DNA of 64,000 nucleotides from Haberlea rhodopensis (Eukaryota; Streptophyta; Magnoliopsida; Lamiales; Gesneriaceae), in assembly GCA_907163345.1 (NCBI GenBank), contig CAJQUN010000021.1, forward strand, positions 7,006,001-7,070,000, written 5' to 3'. Position numbers and translations under genes: made by a program. Positions 55,446 to 64,000 of the stretch are shown here, piece by piece; position 1 is the stretch's first letter; every line of letters begins with the position of its first letter. Under the pieces are notes generated by a model, which worked only from the letters and a program-made list of their open reading frames with translations, was not told the DNA's origin and ran no database searches.

Positions 55446-56962
55446 GATTCAACACTTGGTGAAATTTGGAGGATCGTCTACTGATGATCATAATGCTCAT
55501 ATCTCCAATTTCTTGTGACACCTTCAAGCACAATGGTGTCACTGACGACGCCATCAGGTTATGACTCTTTCCCTTTTCATTAAAGGACAAAGCTAAATCA
55601 TGGTTTCATTCTTTGCTTGTAGGTTTATCACTAATGGAATGATGCAGTTATTTCTGTCCAAATACTTCCCACCATCAAAGACTGCGAAGATGGCAATACT
55701 TTCATGCAACATGATCCAGAGACACTGTAAGAGGCTTGAGAATGCTTCAAAGACTTATTGAGGAAATGCCCACATCACGGCCTTCCCATCTGGCTTCAGG
55801 TACAACCATTCTATAGTGGTTTATTTTTCACTAATCGTTCGATGATTGATGCGGCATCGGGAGGTACCATTATGAGAAGAACACAAAAGACGCCTATACA
55901 CTTTTGGAGGAGATGGCTACTAATAGCTATCAGTGGCAGTCTGAAAGGAACGTGCCAAAGAAGCAAGCTGGAATTCATCAAGTGAGTGACGTTACTGCTT
56001 TGGCCGCCCAAATTGAAGCATTGAACAAGAGGCTAGGCAACATGAGCATGACAAGATGAAAGCTCAAGTGCTTACTTGTGACATATGCTGAGGCAATCAT
56101 CAAAGCGTTGAATGCCAAGCAGGTAAACCCATTTGTGCAAACTAATGAAATTGTTAATTATGTGGGAAAAAGGCCACCACCCAACAACCACTACTCCAAT
56201 GCATACAATCCAGGGTTAAAGAATTATCCACAACCTCCACCAGGTTATCCACCAAAGCCAAGCATGGAGGAGTTAGTAACCAAGTTCATGACTTTGATGG
56301 AGAATAGGATGCAAAATCAGGATGCTTCAATTAAGAACTTGGAAACTCAAGTGGGGCAACTGGCAACCATGTTGGCTGGACGAGCACAAGAAACTCTACC
56401 TAGCAACACTGAAAAGAATTCTAGGGAGCAAGTACATGCCATAACACTGAGGAGTGGAAAGGAGCTTGGCGACGAAAAGGAGACTAAAAAGATTGAAATT
56501 AAACAAGAGGATAAGGAACAGACACACAACAAGGGAAAGTCCACTAATACCGCTCCACCTATCACACCACAAGAAGAGGTACACATTCCTATCCCGTTTC
56601 CCACAACAGTTAATAGGGCAAAATTTGATTCAAACTTTGCCAAATTTTTAAACATGCCTAAAAATTTGCATATAGATATACCATTTATTGATACGTTAAG
56701 AGAAATGCTAAACTATGCTAAATTCTTAAAGAAGATGTTATCTAAGAAGCGGAAATTGGGAGAGCACGAGACTATCTTTTTGACTGAGGAATGTAGTGCT
56801 ATTGTGCAAAAGAAATCGGCCACCAAGTTAAAAGATCCAAGGAGTTTCTCTATTCCTTGCACTATTGGGCTTATTTCTTCCATTAAATCATTATGTGATT
56901 TGGTTGTTGTTAACTTAATGCATTTGTCTCTTTATAGGCGACTTGGACAGGGAGAGTCGTAG
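55446..56962 (+). pseudogene. Element D gag C-terminal part and protease start
   Basis: Degenerate gag from 55446 (several stops to about 56077), then an open frame at 56078-56962. The open part has a proline-rich stretch (NYPQPPPGYPPKPSMEELV), a coiled region ending GQLATMLAGR, the Athila block HAITLRSGKEL, and FAKFLNMPKNLHIDIPF and YAKFLKKMLSKKRKL followed by LTEECSAIVQKK. It ends in the protease region IPCTIG...LCDLVVVNLM, where relatives have LCDLGASINLM. The catalytic aspartate is kept but the DLGAS motif is lost. The protein is non-functional. Confidence 0.85.
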
Positions 56963-56971
56963 CCCACAAGG

Positions 56972-57193
56972 GTGGTGTTGAAAATGATGGACAAGTCTAT
57001 CACCTACCCACTAGGAATCGTCAAGGATGTGTCAGTAAAGATAGATCAATTCACTTTCCCAGTGGATTTCCTAGTGTTGAATATGGAGGAGGATGTGAAG
57101 ATGCCATTGATTCTGGGACGCCAATTCCTAGCTACTGGAAGAGCCATCATTGATGTTGAAGAAAGGGAAGTTGATCCTCCTTGTAGCAGATGA
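56972..57193 (+). pseudogene. Element D protease C-terminal part
   Basis: Continues the protease after a stop: KSITYPLGIVKDVSVKIDQF, FPVDFLVLNMEEDVKMPLILGRQFLATG, the characteristic Athila/Tat block with the second conserved ILGR segment. The frame then ends at about 57193, where RT should follow. Confidence 0.82.
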
Positions 57194-57262
57194 TCGGGTT
57201 ACATTCAATATGTTTTAATCTTCAACACACTTACAGAACGATAGGATTATCTAAAAGTTAAC

Positions 57263-57625
57263 ATGATTGACACGTTGCTTGTTGATGTGGTGCAAGGTAC
57301 TGATGAGGTGGAGGTGAAGACCGAGCTAGAGATTGAAGAAGATCATGACATGATGAAGCCAAGAAAGGTGGAGAAGCAAAAAGATAAAAGGACGTTCATG
57401 AAGGGAGAGACAATCCTATTACATAAAGCATCACCACCTCGCATTTTTCAAAGCAAGCGAAAGGCTTCATGGGTTGGACTATTCATTGTTACTAAGATAT
57501 ACCTGCATGGAGTAATTAAGGTAAATGATCCTATTCTAGACACATATGTCATTAATGATGAGAGGTTTATGCATTACCCAGTTGATTACAGAGATTCATG
57601 CTCCACAAACGATTCCAACATTTGA
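57263..57625 (+). pseudogene. Element D integrase C-terminal fragment
   Basis: 120 codons. After a charged N-terminal part it reads FMKGETILLHKASPPRIFQSKRKASWVGLFIVTKIYLHGVI, which matches the position of the GPF/Y-type integrase tail of Athila/Tat pol. It sits about 70 bp after the protease remnant, so RT, RNase H and the integrase core were removed by one or more deletions between about 57195 and 57380. Confidence 0.72.
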
Positions 57626-59090
57626 GGAAATGTGGTAATAAGTCCAACTCGGGACTACAAATTAAGAACTATTTCTTTCCTTATCTCCATTTTGATTTTA
57701 TTTCTAGTTGGTTTGCATTTTAAATTTAGTTTTTTGTGTTGACTCAAATTTTGATCACACTCTCACCAATGATGAAGAAGCTAAGGATAAGGGTGAAGAC
57801 TACTGACGGGCGTCACCACAGGTATTTCGTTGTCCCTAATTTTCAATCTTATTACATTGAGGACAATGCAATATTTAAGTTTGGGAGAGTAGCGAGTCGT
57901 TGATTGATTGTTTCTCTTGAGCTGTGTGAATATTTAGTTGGGTAATGATCTTGAATTATCCTATGAAGATCATATAAATTTTTTTTTGATGTAATTGGAT
58001 TAAAATAGTGGTTCTATGCCATGATGATATCAATTTTACTCTACTTATGACTTGCATCTTGAAGATTATAGACATGTTGTGAATATCTTGAGTTGAGTTG
58101 ACATGTTGAAAATGAGGAATAATTTGAGCACATTGAGTCATGAACTTGTTGCTTTCATTAAGAATAGTGATGATATGTGTGGGACTTGATGACATGTCTT
58201 GAGCATCTTAGAGTGATCATAAAACCTATTTGATGATGGCACTTTGAGGCGAAATTTTATAATTATGAACTTGACCTTGACATGATTTAGACAATCTTTG
58301 GAACGTTTGAGTCATTCAAGCCTACCTTGTCTACATTTATCTATAGTGTCCACTTTTGAGCTTAATTGAAAAAGAATAAAAATTAACCACAATTCGACTT
58401 GTTGATAACCTCATGATACTTACCCTTAGACGAGCCTGAAAATGATTTTTATCCTTACCCTAAGGGAGTATAATGAATCGCATTCGATGCACGTAAATTG
58501 TTATATCATGATGAACTTATTGAAAAAGATTGATGAATGAGAAAAAGAGCAAAAAAAAAAAAGATGTAAAGAAAGAGCCTTGAGATAAAGTAAATGAATT
58601 AGACCCAAAGTGGTCAATGCTAGAAAAAAAAAAAAAGAAGAGAAGCTCAATATGTGCTAAAAAAATGAACTTTAGCTATACTCTCTTCTTTGCGCTTATC
58701 CTACATTTTCTTTGAAAACCGACAACAAAAGGGCTAACATTATAAGCTTGTAAAGACCTTTTGATCCAAGTCTAGGGAATTAATTACATAGTGGAGAAGT
58801 GCTTGAAAAATAGGCATATGAGATGCTCGATGATGATCTTGATTGTTGTTGATTAACATTGTTTGATCTATGATGATTGTATGACACTTGTGATTGAAAA
58901 TAGCACACACATACGTTCCAAGTTTGAAGCTTGTTACTTGACTTAAAGATAAAACACTTCGTGTCCAACAGTTAGATGGATTTTTGTTGTGGTATGAGTG
59001 AAACATATGAGCACGAAATAATCCATGTCACCTATCATTTGTGAATTTCACTGTTTTTAGTTATATTCTTGCTAGATGATGATCAGAGCT
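57626..59090 (+). other. Element D 3' non-coding region
   Basis: About 1.45 kb without a supported gene. A first TTGAGGACAATGCAATATTTAAG...GGGAGAG tract near 57857-57890 resembles a second polypurine tract, common in this group. A-rich runs lie near 58552-58563 and 58625-58638. No env-like ORF could be supported. Confidence 0.7.
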
Positions 59091-59103
59091 AAGTTTGGGG
59101 GAG
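59091..59103 (+). promoter_or_regulatory. Polypurine tract of element D
   Basis: AAGTTTGGGGGAG next to the TGATAAGTTCC start of the 3' LTR, typical of Athila/Tat elements. Confidence 0.85.
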
Positions 59104-59104
59104 T

Positions 59105-60596
59105 TGATAAGTTCCATTTTTGCACTTATATTTGCACATGTCTATTGCTATTTTTATAGTGATTCTTGGATGATTTTACGCTTTTGGTTATGTTTTTTGT
59201 ATAATTCCAGTAATCTGGTAAGAAGTGCAAGAAATATCCAAAAAACCTCATTTTATGGACTGGAATGTGAAAATGGAACAAAACGAACCAAAACATTGGA
59301 ATGAAGGTGAAAAGAGTTGATGTGGCTGAAATTGAAGATGACGATCGCCATGATGCAGAGATCGATCGCCATGATGCAGTGAAGTGTGTAAAATTTTATA
59401 GAGGGGTCGATCACCATAAAAGGATAAATCGATATCATAGGGGCAAAAGGTTTAGACGATCGATCGCCACTCAGACAGAGATCAATCGCCATAGAAAGAA
59501 AGTTGAAGAGATCGATCGCCATGGACATAGCGATCGATCGCCAACAGAGTCCTGCGCGAGAAACATCATTTTTTTAAGTTATGGGCTATTTTTGGTCTCA
59601 GATTTGGATGAACTCTGATTTCTCACTATAAAAGGGAGTTTTTGCATCAAAGTGGGGACTTTTGACATCTGATTTTACCATAAATTTGGGAGGAGCCACC
59701 ACATACAAGTTGGAGATTCAAGCAACGCAGCGGGAGACGGGATATTTGATCAACGCAAAGGAGTCAACGCCTAGCGATTTTCTGTATTTCCGAACTTAGT
59801 TTTTGATTGTCTATTCAAGTTTCAATGTTTATTATGTTGTTTAATATGATAAAACATTGTTCTTGCTTTATTTGCTAGGCTAAGTCGTTTATCGAGATTA
59901 TGAGATCTTTTGTATGAACCCACAGTTTTAGTTCTAGTTTTTGATTGAGTTTTTGCTATCTTTGAGTTTGTGTTATGTTTTTAATGCTTTTAAGGGATTA
60001 GCTACCCTTTGAATGGTGTTAGTTTTCAATTGAGACCGAGATATAATATTGTAATACGAAACAAATAACACGAACCGTGGATTTCAGACCGAGATCGAGA
60101 GATGACGTCAAATACATGAGTGATACCTATAGATATCTAGTAATCGAAGGCTATGAGTATACATAAAGCGTATGCAATATTGATTTGTTAAATAAGTGAA
60201 CTAGAGTTGCTCACTGCAAATTGGTATTAGGTTTACTATAACTCGATAGAGTATATTAGATATAACCGGAAAACTTGTCACCTTAGATGCATTAATCTTG
60301 ACTAGGATTAGTAGATGAATTGTGGGGGATTGCTTAAGTGAACCGAAGTCTCGATATTTATCTCTTCTGTTATCTTTGTGTTTTGGTTATTTCCTACATT
60401 TGAGTAAATTAGTCAATTATTCATAACAATTTCGTAGATTAAATATAGTTAAGCTAATTGAATTTGGTAATTACTACTAGTCCATGTGGGTGCGACATCC
60501 CTACTTTCATATCATTTTACTAAAACTTGGCACCGTGCACTTGTGGTATAAAATCGCACCATACTAGAAAAGAAGTGTTTAAAATAATCGCGACCA
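59105..60596 (+). repeat. Element D 3' LTR (about 1492 bp)
   Basis: Starts TGATAAGTTCC and ends near CGCGACCA, judged by the position of the PBS after the 5' LTR. It contains a GATCGATC array at 59341-59545 and TATAAAAG at 59627-59634. It shares with the 5' LTR the stretch beginning near 59465. Confidence 0.87.
59341..59545. repeat. GATCGATCGCC array in element D 3' LTR
   Basis: About eight copies of GATCGATCGCCAT or decayed forms (GTCGATCACC, ATCAATCGCC). The array ends about 80 bp upstream of the TATA box, so it sits in the likely promoter/enhancer position of U3. Confidence 0.85.
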
Positions 60597-60607
60597 AGTT
60601 TTTACGG

Positions 60608-60791
60608 CTCTGATATTACTCTGTCAAGCCCCGGCCCACACAAACACAACTGCACAATGGGCTTATATAGCAACTATTCTTTATCTGACATCGCTTTGCG
60701 AAAATGGTTAATCAAAGTTGTTATAGAAGTCCACTCTAACCCTTATAAACCATTTTAAAGTTTTAATTTTTACATGTGTGGAGTATTACAA
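60608..60791 (-). mobile_element. Possible TRIM or truncated LTR remnant
   Basis: 60608-60620 reads GGCTCTGATATTA, two changes from the reverse complement of an initiator-Met primer site. Three bases later TGTCAAGCCCC opens a candidate LTR that could end at GAGTATTACA (60791). A 168-bp LTR with such a PBS fits a TRIM. The other LTR is not present, presumably lost at the junction with element D. Confidence 0.35.
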
Positions 60792-61266
60792 TATTTTACT
60801 CCAGCCCACCAGATTTTTTTGGGCCCAACTACTATTATATAGATATAGCACACCATTTTTTAACCTATTAATATATTACTTTCAGAAATCGGCGTTGCCC
60901 GCGTTAGAAAGAACAACTCAACAAAGCTATCAAATACTGTTCTTCAAACTGTGGACTTAGGAGTCTTCTGCAAACTGTGGACTTTGGAGTCTGGTGAGTG
61001 TGAACGTGAACATGTAGTGCCTCAGATTGAAATTCTTTTTTTTTTTTTTGTTATTTTCTTTTGTTATGCATTTATATGTAGATTTGGGAATTTTTAGCTC
61101 TAGAATTCTATGGCCAATCGATCTGAGAATTTATTTTGCAATTCAGACTTTTTATTTATTAGTCGAGCCATATCTAACATACATCATGTAACTTCTTATT
61201 CCATGTGCAAATGAACAATTAATTTGATGGAATTTATATTGCAATTGCAATTGTTTTGCTTACAGG
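60792..61266. other. Spacer, possibly 5' UTR of the hAT-like transposase
   Basis: No coding is supported. It contains a T-run (61037-61050) and possible splice sites, but no clear terminal repeat of the following transposon was found. Confidence 0.5.
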
Positions 61267-63637
61267 TTGATTGCGATGAAAAATCGTAATATGTTTTATT
61301 TTTTCAATAAGAAATATGTTGCATCAACAAGTAAAGCAAATGATCCACAAGATTCATCTGTTTCTACTACAAAATCGCCATCAAAGAGTAAAAGACCCAG
61401 ACTTGAAAATGAAGTTGATGTTAGACCAAGTGATAATAAAACTCGTATTATGAACCCGATCCTAGAAAACGTATTACAATATTACAGTATCCGGTTGAGA
61501 TACAGGATGAGGTGAGTACATTGATAAATGACCGAGTCAACCTATATATAATTATCCTTCTACTAATTGTGGTGGTCAAAATCGTAGATTTCAATCCCCT
61601 AGTTCCTAAAATATCCATGGCTCGAGTTTTCTATACAGAAGGAAAGTGCATTTTGTTTCCCATGGTATATCTTTGACGATAATTCAGCACAATTTGATAC
61701 ATTCACTGTCAAAGGATTCAAAAATTAGAAACGAGTCAATTGTAAAAATTGTCCATTCAAACGACATGAAGGAGAAGGTAATTCAAGACATAGTTTTGCA
61801 ATGAGAAAATGGGGAGACCTAAAAAATGTAGATCAACATATCGATAGGAGGATACAAAAACAATGTTCCAAGGAAATCGAGCAAAATTGGTTGCTTCTAA
61901 AGGTATCTATAGAAAGTGTAAAGTTTTTAGCAATGCAAGAATGTGCTTTTAGAGGTCGTGATGAATCGGTGGACTCTAACAATCGTGGAAACTATAATGA
62001 ATTGATGAAACTTTTAGGAAGAATAAATCCAAAAATTGGTGAAATTATCTTAGAAAAAGCAGCTAAAAATGCCAAATACACGTCACCATTGATTCAGAAG
62101 GAGATTTTGAAAATTATTGCAGATAGTATCAGGGACAAAATTCGTGAAGACATTGGTGATAGCAAGTTCTCTATTCTTGTTGATGAAGCAATTGATGAAT
62201 CTAGTAAAGAACAAATGGCTATTATTTTAAGATATGTTGATCGAGATGGGTTCATAAGAGAACGATTTTTCGAAGTTGTGGATGTTGAAAATGCAAATGC
62301 GCTGACTTTGAAAAAAGAGATATGCCAACAATCTCTTTGTCGTAAATTTAAGAGGGCAAGGATATGATGGTGCTAGCAATATGCGTGGTGAATGGAATGG
62401 ATTACAAGCTCTATTTTTAAAAGATACTCCACATGCTTATTATGTTCATTGTTTTGCTCATAGATTACAGCTTGCTTTAGTTGCAGTCTCTAAAGAGGAA
62501 CATGATGTGTGGCGTTTCTTTTCAAAACTAAGTTCAATTGTCAATTTTGTTAGTGCTTCTGCAAAACGTCATTGTTAATTGAAATCAGTTCGAGAGGCTA
62601 AATTAATGATTTGATAGCATTGGGGGAAGTTGAGACTGGTATTGGAGCTACTCATTGGAGTTCACATTTTTACTCTGTTCGAAGGTTAATTGATTTCTTT
62701 GGTTCGATGTGTACACTTCTTCAAGATCTTGTTGATGGAGGTTTGAATTGTAATATTCGTGAAGAGGCTAGAGGTTCATAGTTAGATATAAAATCATTTG
62801 AATTTGTATTTACTTTATTTTTTATGCATGAAGTATGATATCTTGTGTCAAGCATTGCAAAAGAATAACATAGATATTTTGAGTGCTGTGAATTTAGTGT
62901 CCACTACTAAGTCAATTCTTCAAGAGGTCCGTGATGATAGATGGGAAAGTTCTCTGGAGTGTTGTTGAGTTTTATGCAAGTAATGACATTGATGTCCCTG
63001 ACTGAGATGGCCGCTGTATGCAAGGTACAAAGCGTTCTTGACAGCAAAAGAATAATATAACAGTATGTGATCACTATCATTTTTATATATTCAATGTTGT
63101 TATAGATTTTCAGTTGATGGAGTTGAATTATAGATTTCCAGAGAATACGATGGAACTGCTTACTCTTAGTAATGCTCTGAGTCCTGTCGATGGGTTCAAA
63201 TCATTTTCACCATACATTATTTGTTCTCTGGTTGATAAGTTTTATTTTTGAGGCTTTACTAAGGGGGAAGTAGAAGATTTGGATAGACGGTTGGATCACT
63301 ATAAGTTTGATGTGCTTCGTCATACACAATTTCAGAAACTTGATTCTCTTCATCACTTGTGTCAGACATTGGCTGCAACAAAAAAGTCAGGCATTTATCC
63401 CATGATTGATATGTTGATTCGGTTGGTATTGACTCTTCAGGTTTCTACGGTAACCACAGAGCGAGCTTTTCTGTGATGAAACTTATCAAGACATCACTTC
63501 GCAATAAAATGAAAAATGATTTTCTTACCAATTCCATCGTTATTTATATTGAGATGGAGATTGCTCTTACAATTGATACAAAGTTCATCATTGATAAGTT
63601 TGATATTTTGAAGAATCGTAGGCTGCAACTAAAATAA
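61267..63637 (+). pseudogene. hAT-superfamily transposase (ZMYM1/TTF-type), broken
   Basis: Order of a plant TTF-zinc-finger/DUF4371/hAT-dimerisation protein. The N-terminal MKNRNMFYFFNKK is at 61276; a decayed TTF finger region (61560-61800) reads NRRFQSP, KYPWLEF, FKRHEGEG. The DUF4371-type core is open at 61801-62367 (LLGRINPKIGEIILEKA, FSILVDEAIDESSKEQMAIILRYVD). Then GYDGASNMRGEWNGLQ and YYVHCFAHRLQLALVAVSK follow near 62366-62500. The C-terminal dimerisation region (LAATKKSGIYPMIDMLIRLVLTL, TVTTERAF) breaks at about 63474 where one T is missing, then continues SVMKLIKTSLRNKM to about 63637. Frameshifts and stops near 62350, 62576 and 62630-63250 make it a pseudogene. It would have been a cut-and-paste transposase; no TIRs were found with certainty. 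Confidence 0.85.
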
Positions 63638-64000
63638 TCTTTTAGTATATTTTTATTGTATTCAATATTTTCTATTTAGTTACTCAAGTTAATATAATAT
63701 ATTGCATATTATTTTTCTATGTTTATACATATACTTCAGAATAATGTTTAGCTCACCAAATTTAAAATTTCTGGTTACGTCACAGCTTTGCTTCATCTTG
63801 GGCATAGGAGTTTATACGCAGATTTGGTGGTGTAAACACACCAGCTTCATGACTCCATGTCCAGACGTCCTCGTTTGGCATCGACATAACATGAATGTTA
63901 GATTATTGTCAAGTATTCAAAACCAAGTCACAATTCATAGTGTAACTCAACTCATTCAAGATTCTGAAATGATAGTTGAAGTTGGTTACTCTCAAGGACC
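63638..64000. other. 3' flank of the hAT-like pseudogene
   Basis: No gene. AAATTTCTGGTTACGTCAC near 63767-63785 resembles the 3' tail often seen after this transposase family (a TGGCTCCGCCAC-like word), so the element may end close by; I could not prove it. Confidence 0.45.

Larger units (their letters stand above)
48680..60596 (+). mobile_element. Element D: Athila/Tat-like Gypsy element, deleted, split by E
   Basis: A plus-strand element with a truncated 5' LTR (about 48680-49811) and a full 3' LTR (59105-60596). The PBS TGGCGCCGTTACCGGGGA at 49818 and the polypurine tract AAGTTTGGGGGAG are of Athila/Tat type. Gag starts at 49979, is split by element E (CAAAT duplication), and resumes at 55446. 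Pol keeps a protease remnant and the integrase C-terminus only; RT, RNase H and the integrase core are gone. No env-like ORF is seen. Its 3' LTR abuts a possible TRIM remnant. Confidence 0.87.

Noticed and set aside
57626..59090. Possible env-like gene in the Athila-like element D
   Set aside because: Only short ORFs without signal peptide or transmembrane pattern; no support.
61267..63637. The hAT-like gene as a domesticated host gene
   Set aside because: Several frameshifts and stops across the core and dimerisation region show a pseudogene rather than a preserved host gene.

Overview
The window is transposable-element-rich DNA from a plant nuclear genome. The evidence is plant-type Copia and Gypsy LTR retrotransposons primed by initiator-Met tRNA (TGGTATCAGAGC), an Athila/Tat-like element with a TGGCGCCG-type primer site, a Mutator-like element carrying a plant mobile domain (PMD) gene, a plant RTE-type LINE, a ZMYM1/hAT-like transposase and hAT-type MITEs. 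I see no ordinary single-copy host gene, rRNA, tRNA gene or CRISPR. The species cannot be named from the sequence.

Layout. 1-1525: AT-rich DNA with a decayed inverted repeat and a MITE (1066-1385). 1526-27446: a three-level nest. A Copia element on the minus strand (LTRs 1526-2987 and 25985-27446, target duplication ATAGT) is split by Gypsy A on the plus strand (4609-21858, duplication CACCT). Gypsy A's 3' LTR is in turn split by Gypsy B on the minus strand (12703-21605, duplication GCTTC). All three have recognisable gag/pol, broken by stops and frameshifts. 27447-28755: AT-rich DNA, a (TA)n tract and a second MITE of the first family in the opposite orientation.

28756-35609: a complete 6.85-kb Mutator-like element with TIRs of about 145-160 bp and a 9-bp target duplication (TAGCTAGAA). 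It carries two convergent genes: a spliced PMD gene on the plus strand, and a MuDR-type transposase on the minus strand broken by one stop codon. Between their 3' ends lies a five-unit, 73-bp tandem array holding ten copies of the palindrome AGGCGTAATTACGCCT. This two-gene layout is like MuDR but with PMD as the second gene; it is the best candidate for a distinctive system in the window.

35610-48190: unassigned DNA, a short plus-strand LINE fragment, then an RTE-type LINE on the minus strand (37221-48190). The LINE is split by element C (39482-47294), a Gypsy-like element with no visible coding capacity. 48680-60596: an Athila/Tat-like element (D) with a truncated 5' LTR and a pol gene that has lost RT and RNase H. 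It is split by element E (50242-55440, duplication CAAAT), a Copia-type element that keeps an open 547-codon gag but has no pol. 60608-64000: a possible TRIM remnant and a broken hAT-superfamily transposase.

A theme across the window: five otherwise different LTR families (A, B, C, D and, in variant form, E) carry dense arrays of CGATCGATCG-type or GGCGATG-type motifs. In D and E the array sits just upstream of a clear TATA box. E's LTR also holds a run of seven small stem-loops whose stems co-vary.
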